Below, piece by piece: positions 14,328 through 20,469 of a stretch of DNA of 20,469 bases; within the stretch, counting starts at the first letter, position 1, and each line of letters starts with the position of its first letter. Below the pieces are notes generated by a model. That model was not told where the DNA came from, searched no databases, and saw only the letters and a list, made by a program, of their open reading frames with translations. Source of the stretch: Planctomycetota bacterium (GTDB lineage: Bacteria; Planctomycetota; Phycisphaerae; Phycisphaerales; SM1A02); the NCBI GenBank assembly GCA_027295435.1, contig JAPUKX010000164.1:1-20469 (forward strand), written 5' to 3'. The translations under genes were made by a program, and so were the position numbers.

Positions 14328-14921
14328 CTACGCCGCCGCTGGCTGGGGCTCATGGAGCACCAGATGGCGCACCAACTCGGCAACGTCAGCGGCCTGCGGG
14401 CTGCGGCGCTGTGGCAACAAAACGCTGATCATATGCTCAACGAATTCAGGATCGGGCGCAGGTAGCTGCCAGATGTGAATGTCCGGATGGGCGCTGGGTC
14501 GGATCGCCTCGCCGCCGACGAGCAGTTCCTCATGCAGCTTCTCCCCCGGCCTGGCCCCGGTGAAGACGATGCGGACGCGGCCCTGCCCGCAATCTGATCT
14601 TCCAGCGTGGGCGTGAATCGATCAGGCACCCCCAAGCGGCGAAGCCGGGTGCGGGATGGCTGCCATCAGCCGGCTCATCACGCTCGGCAAGGCCACCAGC
14701 GCCACCAGCCGGCCTTCGGCCAGCGACAATGGCCTCAAGCTCGCTGACCACGGCCAGGACCTCAGCGTCGCCCTGACGTGAGTGTCTCCCGCTGCGTTCG
14801 TTGAATCGCCCTCAGCCAGCACCCAGCCAAGCGTGACCGGCGGATGAGGCAGCAGGTCAAGCTGCCGCTCAAGTCGTCGGCAGGTCTCGGACAGACCGAT
14901 AATGATCGCTTTCTGGCTCAC
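14328..14921 (-). pseudogene. Remnant of a CapD/WbpM-type NDP-sugar dehydratase/epimerase
   Basis: No intact frame covers this stretch, but pieces in different minus-strand frames line up with one protein. From GTG 14921 comes a Rossmann start (KAIIIGLSETCRRLERQLD), then, after a shift, VLAVVSELEAIVA. A return to the first frame gives EGRLVALVALPSVMSRL, and another shift gives LGVPDRFTPTLEDQIAGR. A last shift gives IVFTGARPGEKLHEELL, HPDIHIWQLP and a tail to TAG at 14330-14328. The first pieces resemble the N-terminal nucleotide-binding domain, and the last is the diagnostic C-terminal 'TGLRPGEKLyEELL' of UDP-GlcNAc 4,6-dehydratases. The roughly 300-residue SDR catalytic core between them is missing. 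At least three frameshifts plus a large deletion indicate a dead gene for surface-glycan synthesis, not a single sequencing error. Confidence 0.75.
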
Positions 14922-14975
14922 ACAACGCCTCCGTGCGGTGCGATCGTGTAAGTAGGTGAGGGGCCTTACCGGCGA

Positions 14976-15947
14976 TTACCGGCCGCCAGCGTCGGTATTT
15001 CGGCCGAGATGAGACACCGCCGTCGAGGCGGCGAAACCGGCCACGATCAGGCCCAGCGACACGGCCACCTCCGCGGCTGAGGGGGCGAAGAACTCGGCCT
15101 CTCCGATGGCCCGGACTGCAAGGTCGCCGACTGGTACGCCCGGCCTCTGGAACGGCCACAGGCCGACGACTGCCCCCAGCAGGAGCCCCAGCAGCACGCC
15201 CAACGTCGCCTTTTCAAATCGATCGAGCAGCAGCTTGATCAAATTGCTCACCGCAACGATGCCGAGCATCATGCCAAGTCCCACGGGAATGAAAACTCGC
15301 ATCGCCTGGCCGAGCTGCCCCCAATCGCGCTGGGCCACGGCCTCGGTGGCGCTGTCGATCGCGCTGAGAATCACGACGTATTGTCCGAGGATGAGCAGGA
15401 CATACCCGCCCGAGATGCCGGGAAGGATCATCGCGGAGCCGCCAGCGATTCCCGCCAGCACGAGCATGGCCATGACCCGGTTCGCGTCGGTCGAAGCCGG
15501 CGCCGCGCCGCCCGGGTCAGAGACAGCCAGCGCGACCATCGCCGCCAGACCCACGATTGAGCCGACGACCACTGTCGAATCGACAGGACTCAGCAACCGC
15601 CAAAGCACCGGCACGCCCCCCAAGGTCAACCCGATGAACAGGCTGTACATGATCCAGCGATGGTCAACGACGAGATCCTTGACGATTCCGGCCAGGCCGA
15701 CAATCGACACCGCTGCGGCGCACGCCACGCAGCCAAGAAGAAGAAACGTCCTCGCCGAGAACCGAAACGTGGATACTTCGGCAACCCCCCGTATGAACTG
15801 CGGGTAGAGGCCGACCGCAAGCAGCATCGTCCCGCCCGATATGCCGGGCACGAGCATGGCCAATCCCATGAGGAACCCGCCGAGGACACCCTTGATAGCG
15901 ATGGTCGGGCCGTCGGGTTTCGCTGAGCCGAATAATTGCCTGGGCAT
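14976..15947 (-). CDS. DUF368 membrane protein, PopT-type polyprenyl-phosphate transporter
   Basis: DUF368 proteins are polytopic inner-membrane proteins. Characterised members (PopT) move undecaprenyl phosphate back across the membrane for reuse in peptidoglycan and glycan synthesis. The 323 residues from ATG 15947 show the duplicated family signature: VPGISGGT (PGISGG at 34-39) and LPGISGGY (PGISGG at 176-181). They lie among many hydrophobic segments, consistent with an internal repeat of inverted halves. GGAG eight bases upstream and a TACGAT (complement of 15967-15972) favour 15947. The frame also opens at ATG 15992 and GTG 15995, which would add 15-16 hydrophilic residues. It is divergent from galE and lies upstream of the CapD remnant on the same strand. 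Confidence 0.9.
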   Translation of the reverse strand: MPRQLFGSAKPDGPTIAIKGVLGGFLMGLAMLVPGISGGTMLLAVGLYPQFIRGVAEVSTFRFSARTFLLLGCVACAAAVSIVGLAGIVKDLVVDHRWIMYSLFIGLTLGGVPVLWRLLSPVDSTVVVGSIVGLAAMVALAVSDPGGAAPASTDANRVMAMLVLAGIAGGSAMILPGISGGYVLLILGQYVVILSAIDSATEAVAQRDWGQLGQAMRVFIPVGLGMMLGIVAVSNLIKLLLDRFEKATLGVLLGLLLGAVVGLWPFQRPGVPVGDLAVRAIGEAEFFAPSAAEVAVSLGLIVAGFAASTAVSHLGRNTDAGGR

Positions 15948-16100
15948 GGCTGATCGCTCCGGCACGATCGTAGCGATCTCGCTCGGCCCCATCACATGCC
16001 CGCCATGACCGATCCAGGCTTCGATCGCCCCCGCTCAACCGACGACGGCATTCGCTACCATGTCATCGACTGTTGCGCTGGCCGATGTGGAGCAGAATCA

Positions 16101-17144
16101 ATGAACGTGCTGGTGACCGGCGGGGCAGGATACATCGGCTCGCATGCGGCGCTGCGACTGCTACAAGACGGTCATCGCGTCATCATCGTCGATGATCTCG
16201 CGCGCGGCCGGCGCGGCGCAATCAACGCACTTCAAGACGTAGCCGAGCTGCAATTCCTCGATGCGGACTTCGGCGACAAGCCGGCCATGATCGACCTGAT
16301 GCGCGATCGCTCGATCGACCTGGTCATGCACTTCGCCGCGCTCACCTACGTGGACGAATCGGTCAGCCAGCCGCTGCGCTATTACCGCAACAACGCTGCC
16401 AACGCCCTCTCGCTGCTGGAGGCGATGGAGCAGACCGGCATCAATCGATTTGTCTTCTCCAGCACCTGTGCAACCTACGGCGAGCCGGCCCCGCAGCACA
16501 TCCCCATCACCGAAGACTGCCCGCAGAGGCCGATCAATCCCTACGGCCGGTCGAAGCTGGCTGTGGAGCAAATGCTCTTTGATCACCTGCACGCAAAGAC
16601 GGTCGGAGGCGAGGAGTTCGCCTTCGCCACCCTGCGCTACTTCAACGTCGCCGGCAGCGACCGCAACGGCCGCCTCGGTGAGGATCACGATCCGGAAACA
16701 CATCTGATTCCAATATGCCTTGACGTGGCGCTGGGGAAGCGCGACGCGATCACGATCTTCGGCACCGACTATGACACGCCAGATGGCACCTGTATCCGTG
16801 ATTACGTGCACGTGGACGATCTGATCGACGCCCATGTCACCGTGATGAACTCGCTCAAGCCCGGCGATGGGCGCGCGTACAACATCGGCATCGGCAAGGG
16901 ATACTCGGTGCGAGAGATCATCGACGCCGCGCGGCGCGTCACCGCCGTGGACTTTGAGGCCCAAGAAGGCCCGCGCCGGCCGGGTGACCCACCCAACCTC
17001 TACGCCGATGCTTCCAAGATCCGCGACGAACTCGGCTGGTCCGCCCAAATCACCGACCTCGACGAGATCATCGCCACCGCCTGGCACTGGCGCCGAAACC
17101 ATCCCAACGGCTACAAATCAACCGGCCAACTCCCCATTGCCTAG
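16101..17144 (+). CDS. galE: UDP-glucose 4-epimerase
   Basis: GalE interconverts UDP-glucose and UDP-galactose (and in some members UDP-GlcNAc and UDP-GalNAc) with tightly bound NAD. The 347 residues form an extended SDR. The NAD loop GGAGYIGSH is at 7-15, Asp31-Asp32 lies at the end of strand two, SSTCATYGEP starts at 120 with T122 of the catalytic triad, and YGRSK gives Y148 and K152. LRYFNVAGSD, DGTCIRDYVHVDDL and YNIGIGKGYSV follow in family order. GGAG (16089-16092) eight bases before ATG 16101 sets the start. The open frame upstream to 15996 lacks family similarity. It lies near envelope genes (DUF368, CapD remnant), pointing to surface-glycan supply rather than galactose catabolism. 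Confidence 0.95.
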   Translation: MNVLVTGGAGYIGSHAALRLLQDGHRVIIVDDLARGRRGAINALQDVAELQFLDADFGDKPAMIDLMRDRSIDLVMHFAALTYVDESVSQPLRYYRNNAANALSLLEAMEQTGINRFVFSSTCATYGEPAPQHIPITEDCPQRPINPYGRSKLAVEQMLFDHLHAKTVGGEEFAFATLRYFNVAGSDRNGRLGEDHDPETHLIPICLDVALGKRDAITIFGTDYDTPDGTCIRDYVHVDDLIDAHVTVMNSLKPGDGRAYNIGIGKGYSVREIIDAARRVTAVDFEAQEGPRRPGDPPNLYADASKIRDELGWSAQITDLDEIIATAWHWRRNHPNGYKSTGQLPIA

Positions 17145-17158
17145 TGGCCGGTGCCTCC

Positions 17159-18907
17159 TCAATCCCCTTTCCGCGTCGATTTCAGAAGCTGCTTGAGGCT
17201 CGAAGGCACGGGCGGGGGTGGCGGCAGATCGACGTCATTGCATTCGACCGCCTTGGCCGCTGCGCAGATTTGCGGCATATAGACTTCGGCAAGGCGGGCC
17301 CCGACCCAGAACGCGGCATCGACCTCATCGGGTGACAGTTCCTTGAGAGTCACAAGAGACGACACGACTTCCACCAACGCCTCCTGCTGGGCGAAGTGAA
17401 CACCCTCGGCGGGCGATGCGGGGCTCAGCACAAACACTTGGACCTCCCGGTCCGACTCAGCCGGCGGAAGGTCCGGCCACAGCAACCCCGCTTTCACCGG
17501 ATAGGGCTGTTGCAGCCTCGTGGGGCTCGTCCGATCGTACCTTCCTGCGGTATAGAAGCTGTAGATCCATTGATGCATGGCGAAGTAGGAGGTCTGTTGC
17601 GCATGCGTCGCCATCTGCGGCACCGACGGTTTGCGCCAGCTTCGCGGCGCCTCCGGAATGACACTGAGATCGGAGATGATCAGAACGCCCGGGACGCGTT
17701 GGGAGATCTGCGGGTCGCTGGCAACTTCCCGGAAGTAGTGCTGCAGGCCGGCCAGTCCCAGATTGTCCACGACGCCGCCATCCATGTAGCTTTGGTCGCC
17801 GATCCGCACCGGATCGAAGGCCACGGGGAACGCGCCCGAAGCGGCAACCAGCCGCCCGAGCGGCTTCGTGGGGGTATGGCCCGGCCAGAAGGCCTCCCGC
17901 GTTCCATCCTGATAACGGGTCGCGTTGAGGATCAGCACGGGCGGGCCCGTCTCATCCATTGTGTCGCCGTGAAAGTAGACGCGGTCGAAGTGGGCAGCGT
18001 AGGTGTCGCCGCTGCCATAGTTGGGAATGAGCAACTGCTTGAAAACGGGGAAGAAGTTCGCAAGGTCGTTGGGCAGGCCGGGCTTTGTGCTCTTGAGGTG
18101 ATCACGAAAGTCCGCCGGCGACCAGCCCAGCGCATAGGTCGCCCCGACGATGGAGCCCCCTGAAACTGTGGACAAGTAATGGATCGGAACGCCCGCCCGG
18201 TCCAGAGCCCACAAAAGCCCCGCGTGGGCAACCGCCGCCCGGTAGCCGCCTCCCGACAACGCGACCGCCACCCGCACCGAACCGTCGCTCTCCCAGGAGT
18301 CCGACCGGCGCTCTCTCTCGGCGAGCCGTTCCTGGCGCACCAGGCGCTCCTCGGACCGCCGGCTCAGAGCCCCGAAAACCTTGGCGTAGCCGGCATAGAT
18401 CATGGAGTCGAGTATCCATGCGGCGAGAATCGGCGTGAGGCTCAGCGCGAGGACCCGCTTGAATTGGCCGGCCATCCGTGTTGTGCGCCGATGGAGCCAT
18501 CTCACGTGCAACGCGCCGACGAGAACATAAGCGACCCCAAACGCGACAGCGCCCCAAAGGGTGGAGAAGCGCCAAAAGATGGCGACTCCGATGATCAGCA
18601 ACAGGAATCCCCATAGCCACACGCCCCAACGCTCGGCATGGGTGCGAAACCGCCGTCCCTTCTCACTCTCATCGAAGGCCCGAGCCCACGCCACACCAAG
18701 GAACGCCGCGGCGAGACAGATGAAGAGGATGAACCAGCGGGTGGCGAGCGCTGAGATGATCGCGAAGCCCAGCGCCCCGAGAAGGATGATTCCCTCCCAG
18801 GGCAGAACCTCGACAGCCGGCCGGAGATAGCGCTTGTAAAGTCTTGTCGCTCGAAGACGCTCGATGCGTTTCCTCACCCACCCCGCCAAAGGCCCAGGCC
18901 TCATCAT
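17159..18907 (-). CDS. Membrane-anchored patatin-like phospholipase
   Basis: A 582-residue protein joining a membrane domain to a patatin hydrolase. The N-terminal ~175 residues hold about five hydrophobic helices (roughly 38-57, 58-76, 97-113, 118-136, 152-172), then a charged, Arg/Glu-rich linker with coiled-coil character (181-205). The patatin domain has the oxyanion loop SGGGYRA (218-224), the nucleophile in TVSGGS (S249) and the dyad Asp in DGGVVDN (D376). The family hydrolyses acyl esters of phospholipids or related lipids. The VSGGS form of the nucleophile elbow recalls cPLA2-like members more than the plant GTSTG form. AAGGGG about eight bases upstream supports ATG 18907. It is convergent with galE, 14 bp apart. 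The substrate is unknown. Confidence 0.9.
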   Translation of the reverse strand: MMRPGPLAGWVRKRIERLRATRLYKRYLRPAVEVLPWEGIILLGALGFAIISALATRWFILFICLAAAFLGVAWARAFDESEKGRRFRTHAERWGVWLWGFLLLIIGVAIFWRFSTLWGAVAFGVAYVLVGALHVRWLHRRTTRMAGQFKRVLALSLTPILAAWILDSMIYAGYAKVFGALSRRSEERLVRQERLAERERRSDSWESDGSVRVAVALSGGGYRAAVAHAGLLWALDRAGVPIHYLSTVSGGSIVGATYALGWSPADFRDHLKSTKPGLPNDLANFFPVFKQLLIPNYGSGDTYAAHFDRVYFHGDTMDETGPPVLILNATRYQDGTREAFWPGHTPTKPLGRLVAASGAFPVAFDPVRIGDQSYMDGGVVDNLGLAGLQHYFREVASDPQISQRVPGVLIISDLSVIPEAPRSWRKPSVPQMATHAQQTSYFAMHQWIYSFYTAGRYDRTSPTRLQQPYPVKAGLLWPDLPPAESDREVQVFVLSPASPAEGVHFAQQEALVEVVSSLVTLKELSPDEVDAAFWVGARLAEVYMPQICAAAKAVECNDVDLPPPPPVPSSLKQLLKSTRKGD

Positions 18908-18984
18908 CCGAGTTCCCCTTGCCAGATGCTATGAGCACATCCGAGAAAGCGTAAAGAGAGGGAATCCTCTTGTACACTTCGTGA

Positions 18985-19326
18985 ATGGGGAAGCCAATCC
19001 GCAGATCAATTCGATGTGGGATGGCTCACAATGCGCGGAAGCCCGCTGTGTGCGGGGCCTTGCAACAATCTGCGACTGGTTGCGTAAGTGAAGAACAATG
19101 GAGCCGGGGGGAATCGAACCCCCGTGCTGACTCAACGAAACACTTCGATAACAGTGGTTTCGCGTCCAAGGCGAACCAAGGCGGTGCAGAATCCGGTGCA
19201 GTTGACACCGAAAAGGCTCCGATCGACCCCGATCTGGCCCGCCTCATCAATGCTTGGCCGAACCTGCCCGAAGCGATCCGGGCGGGCATCGTGGCGATGG
19301 TCCGAGCCTACGATCCCAAGGCATGA
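18985..19326 (+). pseudogene. Probable tail remnant of an integrase ORF running through a tRNA 3' end
   Basis: The frame (113 codons from ATG 18985) reads WSRGESNPRAD where it crosses a tRNA 3'-end sequence. It continues through a low-complexity stretch to DPDLARLINAWPNLPEAIRAG and a short tail. 'RGESNP'-type peptides arise when a reading frame passes antisense through a T-arm and acceptor stem. I recall the 'DPDL...AWP.LPEAIRAGI.AMV' ending as a recurring tail of planctomycete ORFs next to such sites, often called integrases, but I cannot verify this here. No catalytic Arg/His/Tyr of a tyrosine recombinase is present and the upstream residues look random, so at most the end of the gene survives. 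Confidence 0.4.
19099..19124 (-). other. tRNA (or tmRNA) 3'-end fragment, possible att remnant
   Basis: On the minus strand this is a T-arm with a GGGGG/CCCCC stem and loop TTCGATT, followed by the acceptor strand CGGCTCC and discriminator A. That is a textbook tRNA 3' end without CCA. No anticodon arm, D-arm or 7-bp partner for the acceptor lies at tRNA distance, so it is not a functional tRNA. Tyrosine integrases commonly use exactly this part of tRNA or tmRNA genes as attachment sites. Confidence 0.6.
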
Positions 19327-19424
19327 GCCGACCGTCAACAAACAGGGCAAACAGTCGCGGCGCTTGCGGCAACGGTTGTGAACGGCTAGGGTGCGGGTGA
19401 AGATAGCGCTAACTGAGGCGAGTC

Positions 19425-19465
19425 CTGTCTTGCCATGTCACGGATGGAGAGACATGGCAGGGCAG
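19425..19465 (+). ncRNA. Strong 15-bp hairpin, likely transcribed from plus strand
   Basis: CTGTCT-TGCCATGTC (19425-19439) pairs with GACATGGCA-GGGCAG (19451-19465) around an 11-nt loop. Nine inner pairs are perfect, and the six outer ones include two G-U pairs on the plus strand. On the minus strand those would be A-C mismatches, so the plus transcript folds better. It lies in a 190-bp gap before a small ORF. It could be a leader element, a terminator or a small RNA. No T-run follows. Confidence 0.4.
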
Positions 19466-19516
19466 TCGAGACCCGGCGGCCCACTGACGCTATGAGCTTC
19501 CAAGAGGATCGCGGCA

Positions 19517-19720
19517 ATGGGCATGAATGTTGTAATTGAGGTAATGATTGCTAACTTGAATCGCCACCGCAAGCATCTCGATGATGCAACGATCACCCTG
19601 ATTGACCAGCTCGTGGAGACGGATGGGCTGCCTGACGAGTCACAAAAGGATGCTCTCTATCTGGCCGAGCGGCAACTGAGGAATGATCTCGGAGATGATG
19701 AATACTTCGGAAGGACTTGA
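19517..19720 (+). CDS. Small hypothetical protein
   Basis: A 67-residue ORF without recognised family. It begins MGMNVVIEVMIANLNRHRKH, continues as two probable amphipathic helices (LDDATITLIDQLVE and SQKDALYLAERQLRNDL) and ends in an acidic tail. AGAGGA (19503-19508) lies eight bases before ATG 19517, and a TATGAG box sits at 19491. Base composition looks less GC-rich than in the metabolic genes. It is preceded by a strong hairpin and followed by another structured region. It may be a real accessory gene, but short length leaves this open. Confidence 0.4.
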   Translation: MGMNVVIEVMIANLNRHRKHLDDATITLIDQLVETDGLPDESQKDALYLAERQLRNDLGDDEYFGRT

Positions 19721-19735
19721 TCTCAAACTAGGACA

Positions 19736-19794
19736 CTACCGTACCGGTGATGAGCCAGCGTGATGGCATGCCGATCACCCGGATGCTTCGGTAG
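19736..19794. repeat. Nested inverted repeats (long imperfect hairpin)
   Basis: Three nested stems: CTACCG/CGGTAG (19736-19741/19789-19794), CCGGTGAT/ATCACC(C)GG (19744-19751/19774-19782, one bulge) and GCCA/TGGC (19754-19757/19764-19767). It lies 16 bp after the small ORF and about 45 bp before a TATAAT. It could be a terminator, a structured leader or a small mobile palindrome. Confidence 0.5.
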
Positions 19795-19839
19795 CCGTCC
19801 GAGCTGCCCCGCCTGTGCCGCAGTGGACTGGTAGGCGGT

Positions 19840-19845
19840 TATAAT
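19840..19845 (+). promoter_or_regulatory. Consensus -10 box (TATAAT) for the ankyrin gene
   Basis: A perfect TATAAT, 22 bp before ATG 19868. No -35 hexamer is obvious. The predicted transcript starts around 19852, giving a 5' leader of about 16 nt or less and no Shine-Dalgarno. Confidence 0.5.
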
Positions 19846-19867
19846 GCCACCATAGGTGCATGTGACA

Positions 19868-20275
19868 ATGACCAAACCCTCAACTGCCAACTTGCTGGCG
19901 GCAACGCTCAATTGCGATCTGAAAGCCATCAAGGACCAGTTGCATGCCGGTGTCGATGTCAACGCCCAGACCGCCGCGGGCAACACGGTGCTGCATGCCG
20001 CGGCCCTGGGCGTGGATGCCGACATCGTCGCCTTTCTCATCGAGAACGGGGCCGAAGTCAACGGCCGCGACAAGTACGGGAAGACACCGCTGCATTGTGC
20101 GGCACGAATAGGCCACACCGAGATCGCCACTCGACTCATCGATCATGGGGCCAGCGTCAACGCCATGGCCAGCAACGGCTCGTTCCCACTGGACTGGGCG
20201 ACCAAGTTCGAGAATGAAGACGTTGCCACCCTGCTCCGCGCTCATGGCGGCGAGAACGGCAGGGCCCTGAAGTGA
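19868..20275 (+). CDS. Ankyrin-repeat protein
   Basis: A 135-residue cytoplasmic protein built of ankyrin repeats and nothing else. After a short N-terminal helix pair, clear units read GNTVLHAAALGVDADIVAFL, then GKTPLHCAARIGHTEIATRL, then GSFPLDWATKFENEDVATLL. Each has the TPLHxAA-type turn-helix-turn-helix, and NGAEVNGRD / HGASVNAMA are the beta-turn tips. There is no signal peptide or membrane segment. Ankyrin proteins bind other proteins, and the partner is unknown. Starts at GTG 19856, GTG 19862 and ATG 19868 are in frame. I use the ATG, though the TATAAT at 19840 leaves all three possible. The TGA stop overlaps a small palindrome. It lies in the accessory-looking end of the window. Confidence 0.85.
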   Translation: MTKPSTANLLAATLNCDLKAIKDQLHAGVDVNAQTAAGNTVLHAAALGVDADIVAFLIENGAEVNGRDKYGKTPLHCAARIGHTEIATRLIDHGASVNAMASNGSFPLDWATKFENEDVATLLRAHGGENGRALK

Positions 20276-20288
20276 CGCAGCCTGCGTC
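20274..20288 (+). terminator. Short palindrome overlapping the ankyrin stop codon
   Basis: GACGCAG-C-CTGCGTC begins at the second base of the TGA stop. As RNA it would form a 5-bp stem with a 5-nt loop. No T-run follows, so a terminator role is tentative. It is another stop-linked palindrome in the window. Confidence 0.35.
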
Positions 20289-20340
20289 CTGAATCGACGG
20301 GTCGTCCTTCACACCGGTGAGGTTGGAAAAGGGTTGGAAA

Positions 20341-20370
20341 GGGGGTCGGGAGTGGTCGCGCTCGACCCCC
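20341..20370 (+). terminator. GC-rich hairpin in the last intergenic stretch
   Basis: GGGGGTCG (20341-20348) pairs with CGACCCCC (20363-20370), with a possible inner GAG/CTC stem. The preceding bases repeat GGTTGGAAA twice. It is followed by TCGTCT rather than a T-run. Past it, up to the window end, I see no gene, only a 12-nt palindrome TGCCGCGCGGCA at 20396-20407. Confidence 0.4.
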
Positions 20371-20469
20371 TCGTCTGAGGTGCAGTTGAAAGACATGCCG
20401 CGCGGCACGCATCCAAACTCGTTAGCGAACCTGCACCCCCGACCCTGGCAGCCTGGTCAGTCAGGCAAC

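Noticed and set aside
14277..14635. Small minus-strand frames at 14159-14383 and 14429-14635 as separate genes
   Set aside because: The second one contains only short stretches of the CapD-type remnant before the frame shifts. The first is low-complexity with no recognisable content.
19098..19486. Complete tmRNA (ssrA) on the minus strand, from a GGGCCG...CTCGAC-like 5' end to the T-arm/acceptor at 19099
   Set aside because: Length and acceptor pairing are roughly right, but the invariant TTCGAC after the acceptor reads CTCGAC, and no tag reading frame ending in an ALAA-type peptide is present. The 3' end is better explained as an attachment-site fragment.

Overview
The window is GC-rich bacterial chromosome with densely packed genes on both strands. 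It most likely comes from a planctomycete, possibly Phycisphaerae or a relative. The clues are a small membrane protein ending in a CPxC...CPEC zinc ribbon preceded by a 'GYSL' turn, a eukaryotic-type UAP1-like nucleotidyltransferase, a secreted deiodinase-like protein, and a REP-type transposase of a lineage I associate with this phylum. The assignment rests on family recollection, since no marker RNA gene is present.

Layout. 1-1969 (minus): a tight operon pdxJ, dapA and a Nudix hydrolase cut by the window edge (vitamin B6, lysine/peptidoglycan precursor, nucleotide clean-up). 2076-4248 (plus): phoU, then a UAP1-like UDP-sugar pyrophosphorylase. 4251-4340: two inverted copies of a short palindromic repeat between convergent genes. 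4335-5516 (minus): glycerate kinase. 5610-6287 (plus): DedA-family membrane protein. 6322-6783 (minus): ferritin-like protein. 6907-9265 (plus): an unusual P-loop/Rossmann protein, a zinc-ribbon membrane protein and truA. 9293-11819 (plus): REP-associated transposase, GT4 glycosyltransferase and a BshB1-like deacetylase. 11920-13692 (plus): a secreted deiodinase-like redox protein and a GNAT acetyltransferase carrying an in-frame palindromic insertion. 13740-14162 (minus): small membrane protein. 14328-14921 (minus): a decayed CapD/WbpM-type dehydratase. 14976-15947 (minus): DUF368/PopT-type transporter. 16101-17144 (plus): galE. 17159-18907 (minus): membrane-anchored patatin. 18908-20469: an accessory-looking stretch with a tRNA 3'-end fragment inside a probable integrase-tail remnant, strong hairpins, a small unknown ORF and an ankyrin-repeat protein.

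Themes. Several genes concern the cell envelope: the UAP1-like enzyme, galE, a GT4, a CapD remnant, and members of both families (DedA and DUF368) that include undecaprenyl-phosphate transporters. The more novel signal is intergenic. A family of 'ATAGCCC' palindromes with pair-preserving stem changes supplies or abuts the stop codons of neighbouring genes. Three palindromes are followed after 1-2 nt by TATGAT and, 7-9 nt later, by a start codon, which suggests compact terminator-promoter junctions with leaderless mRNAs. The window also holds a REP-type transposase that sits next to one of these palindromes.
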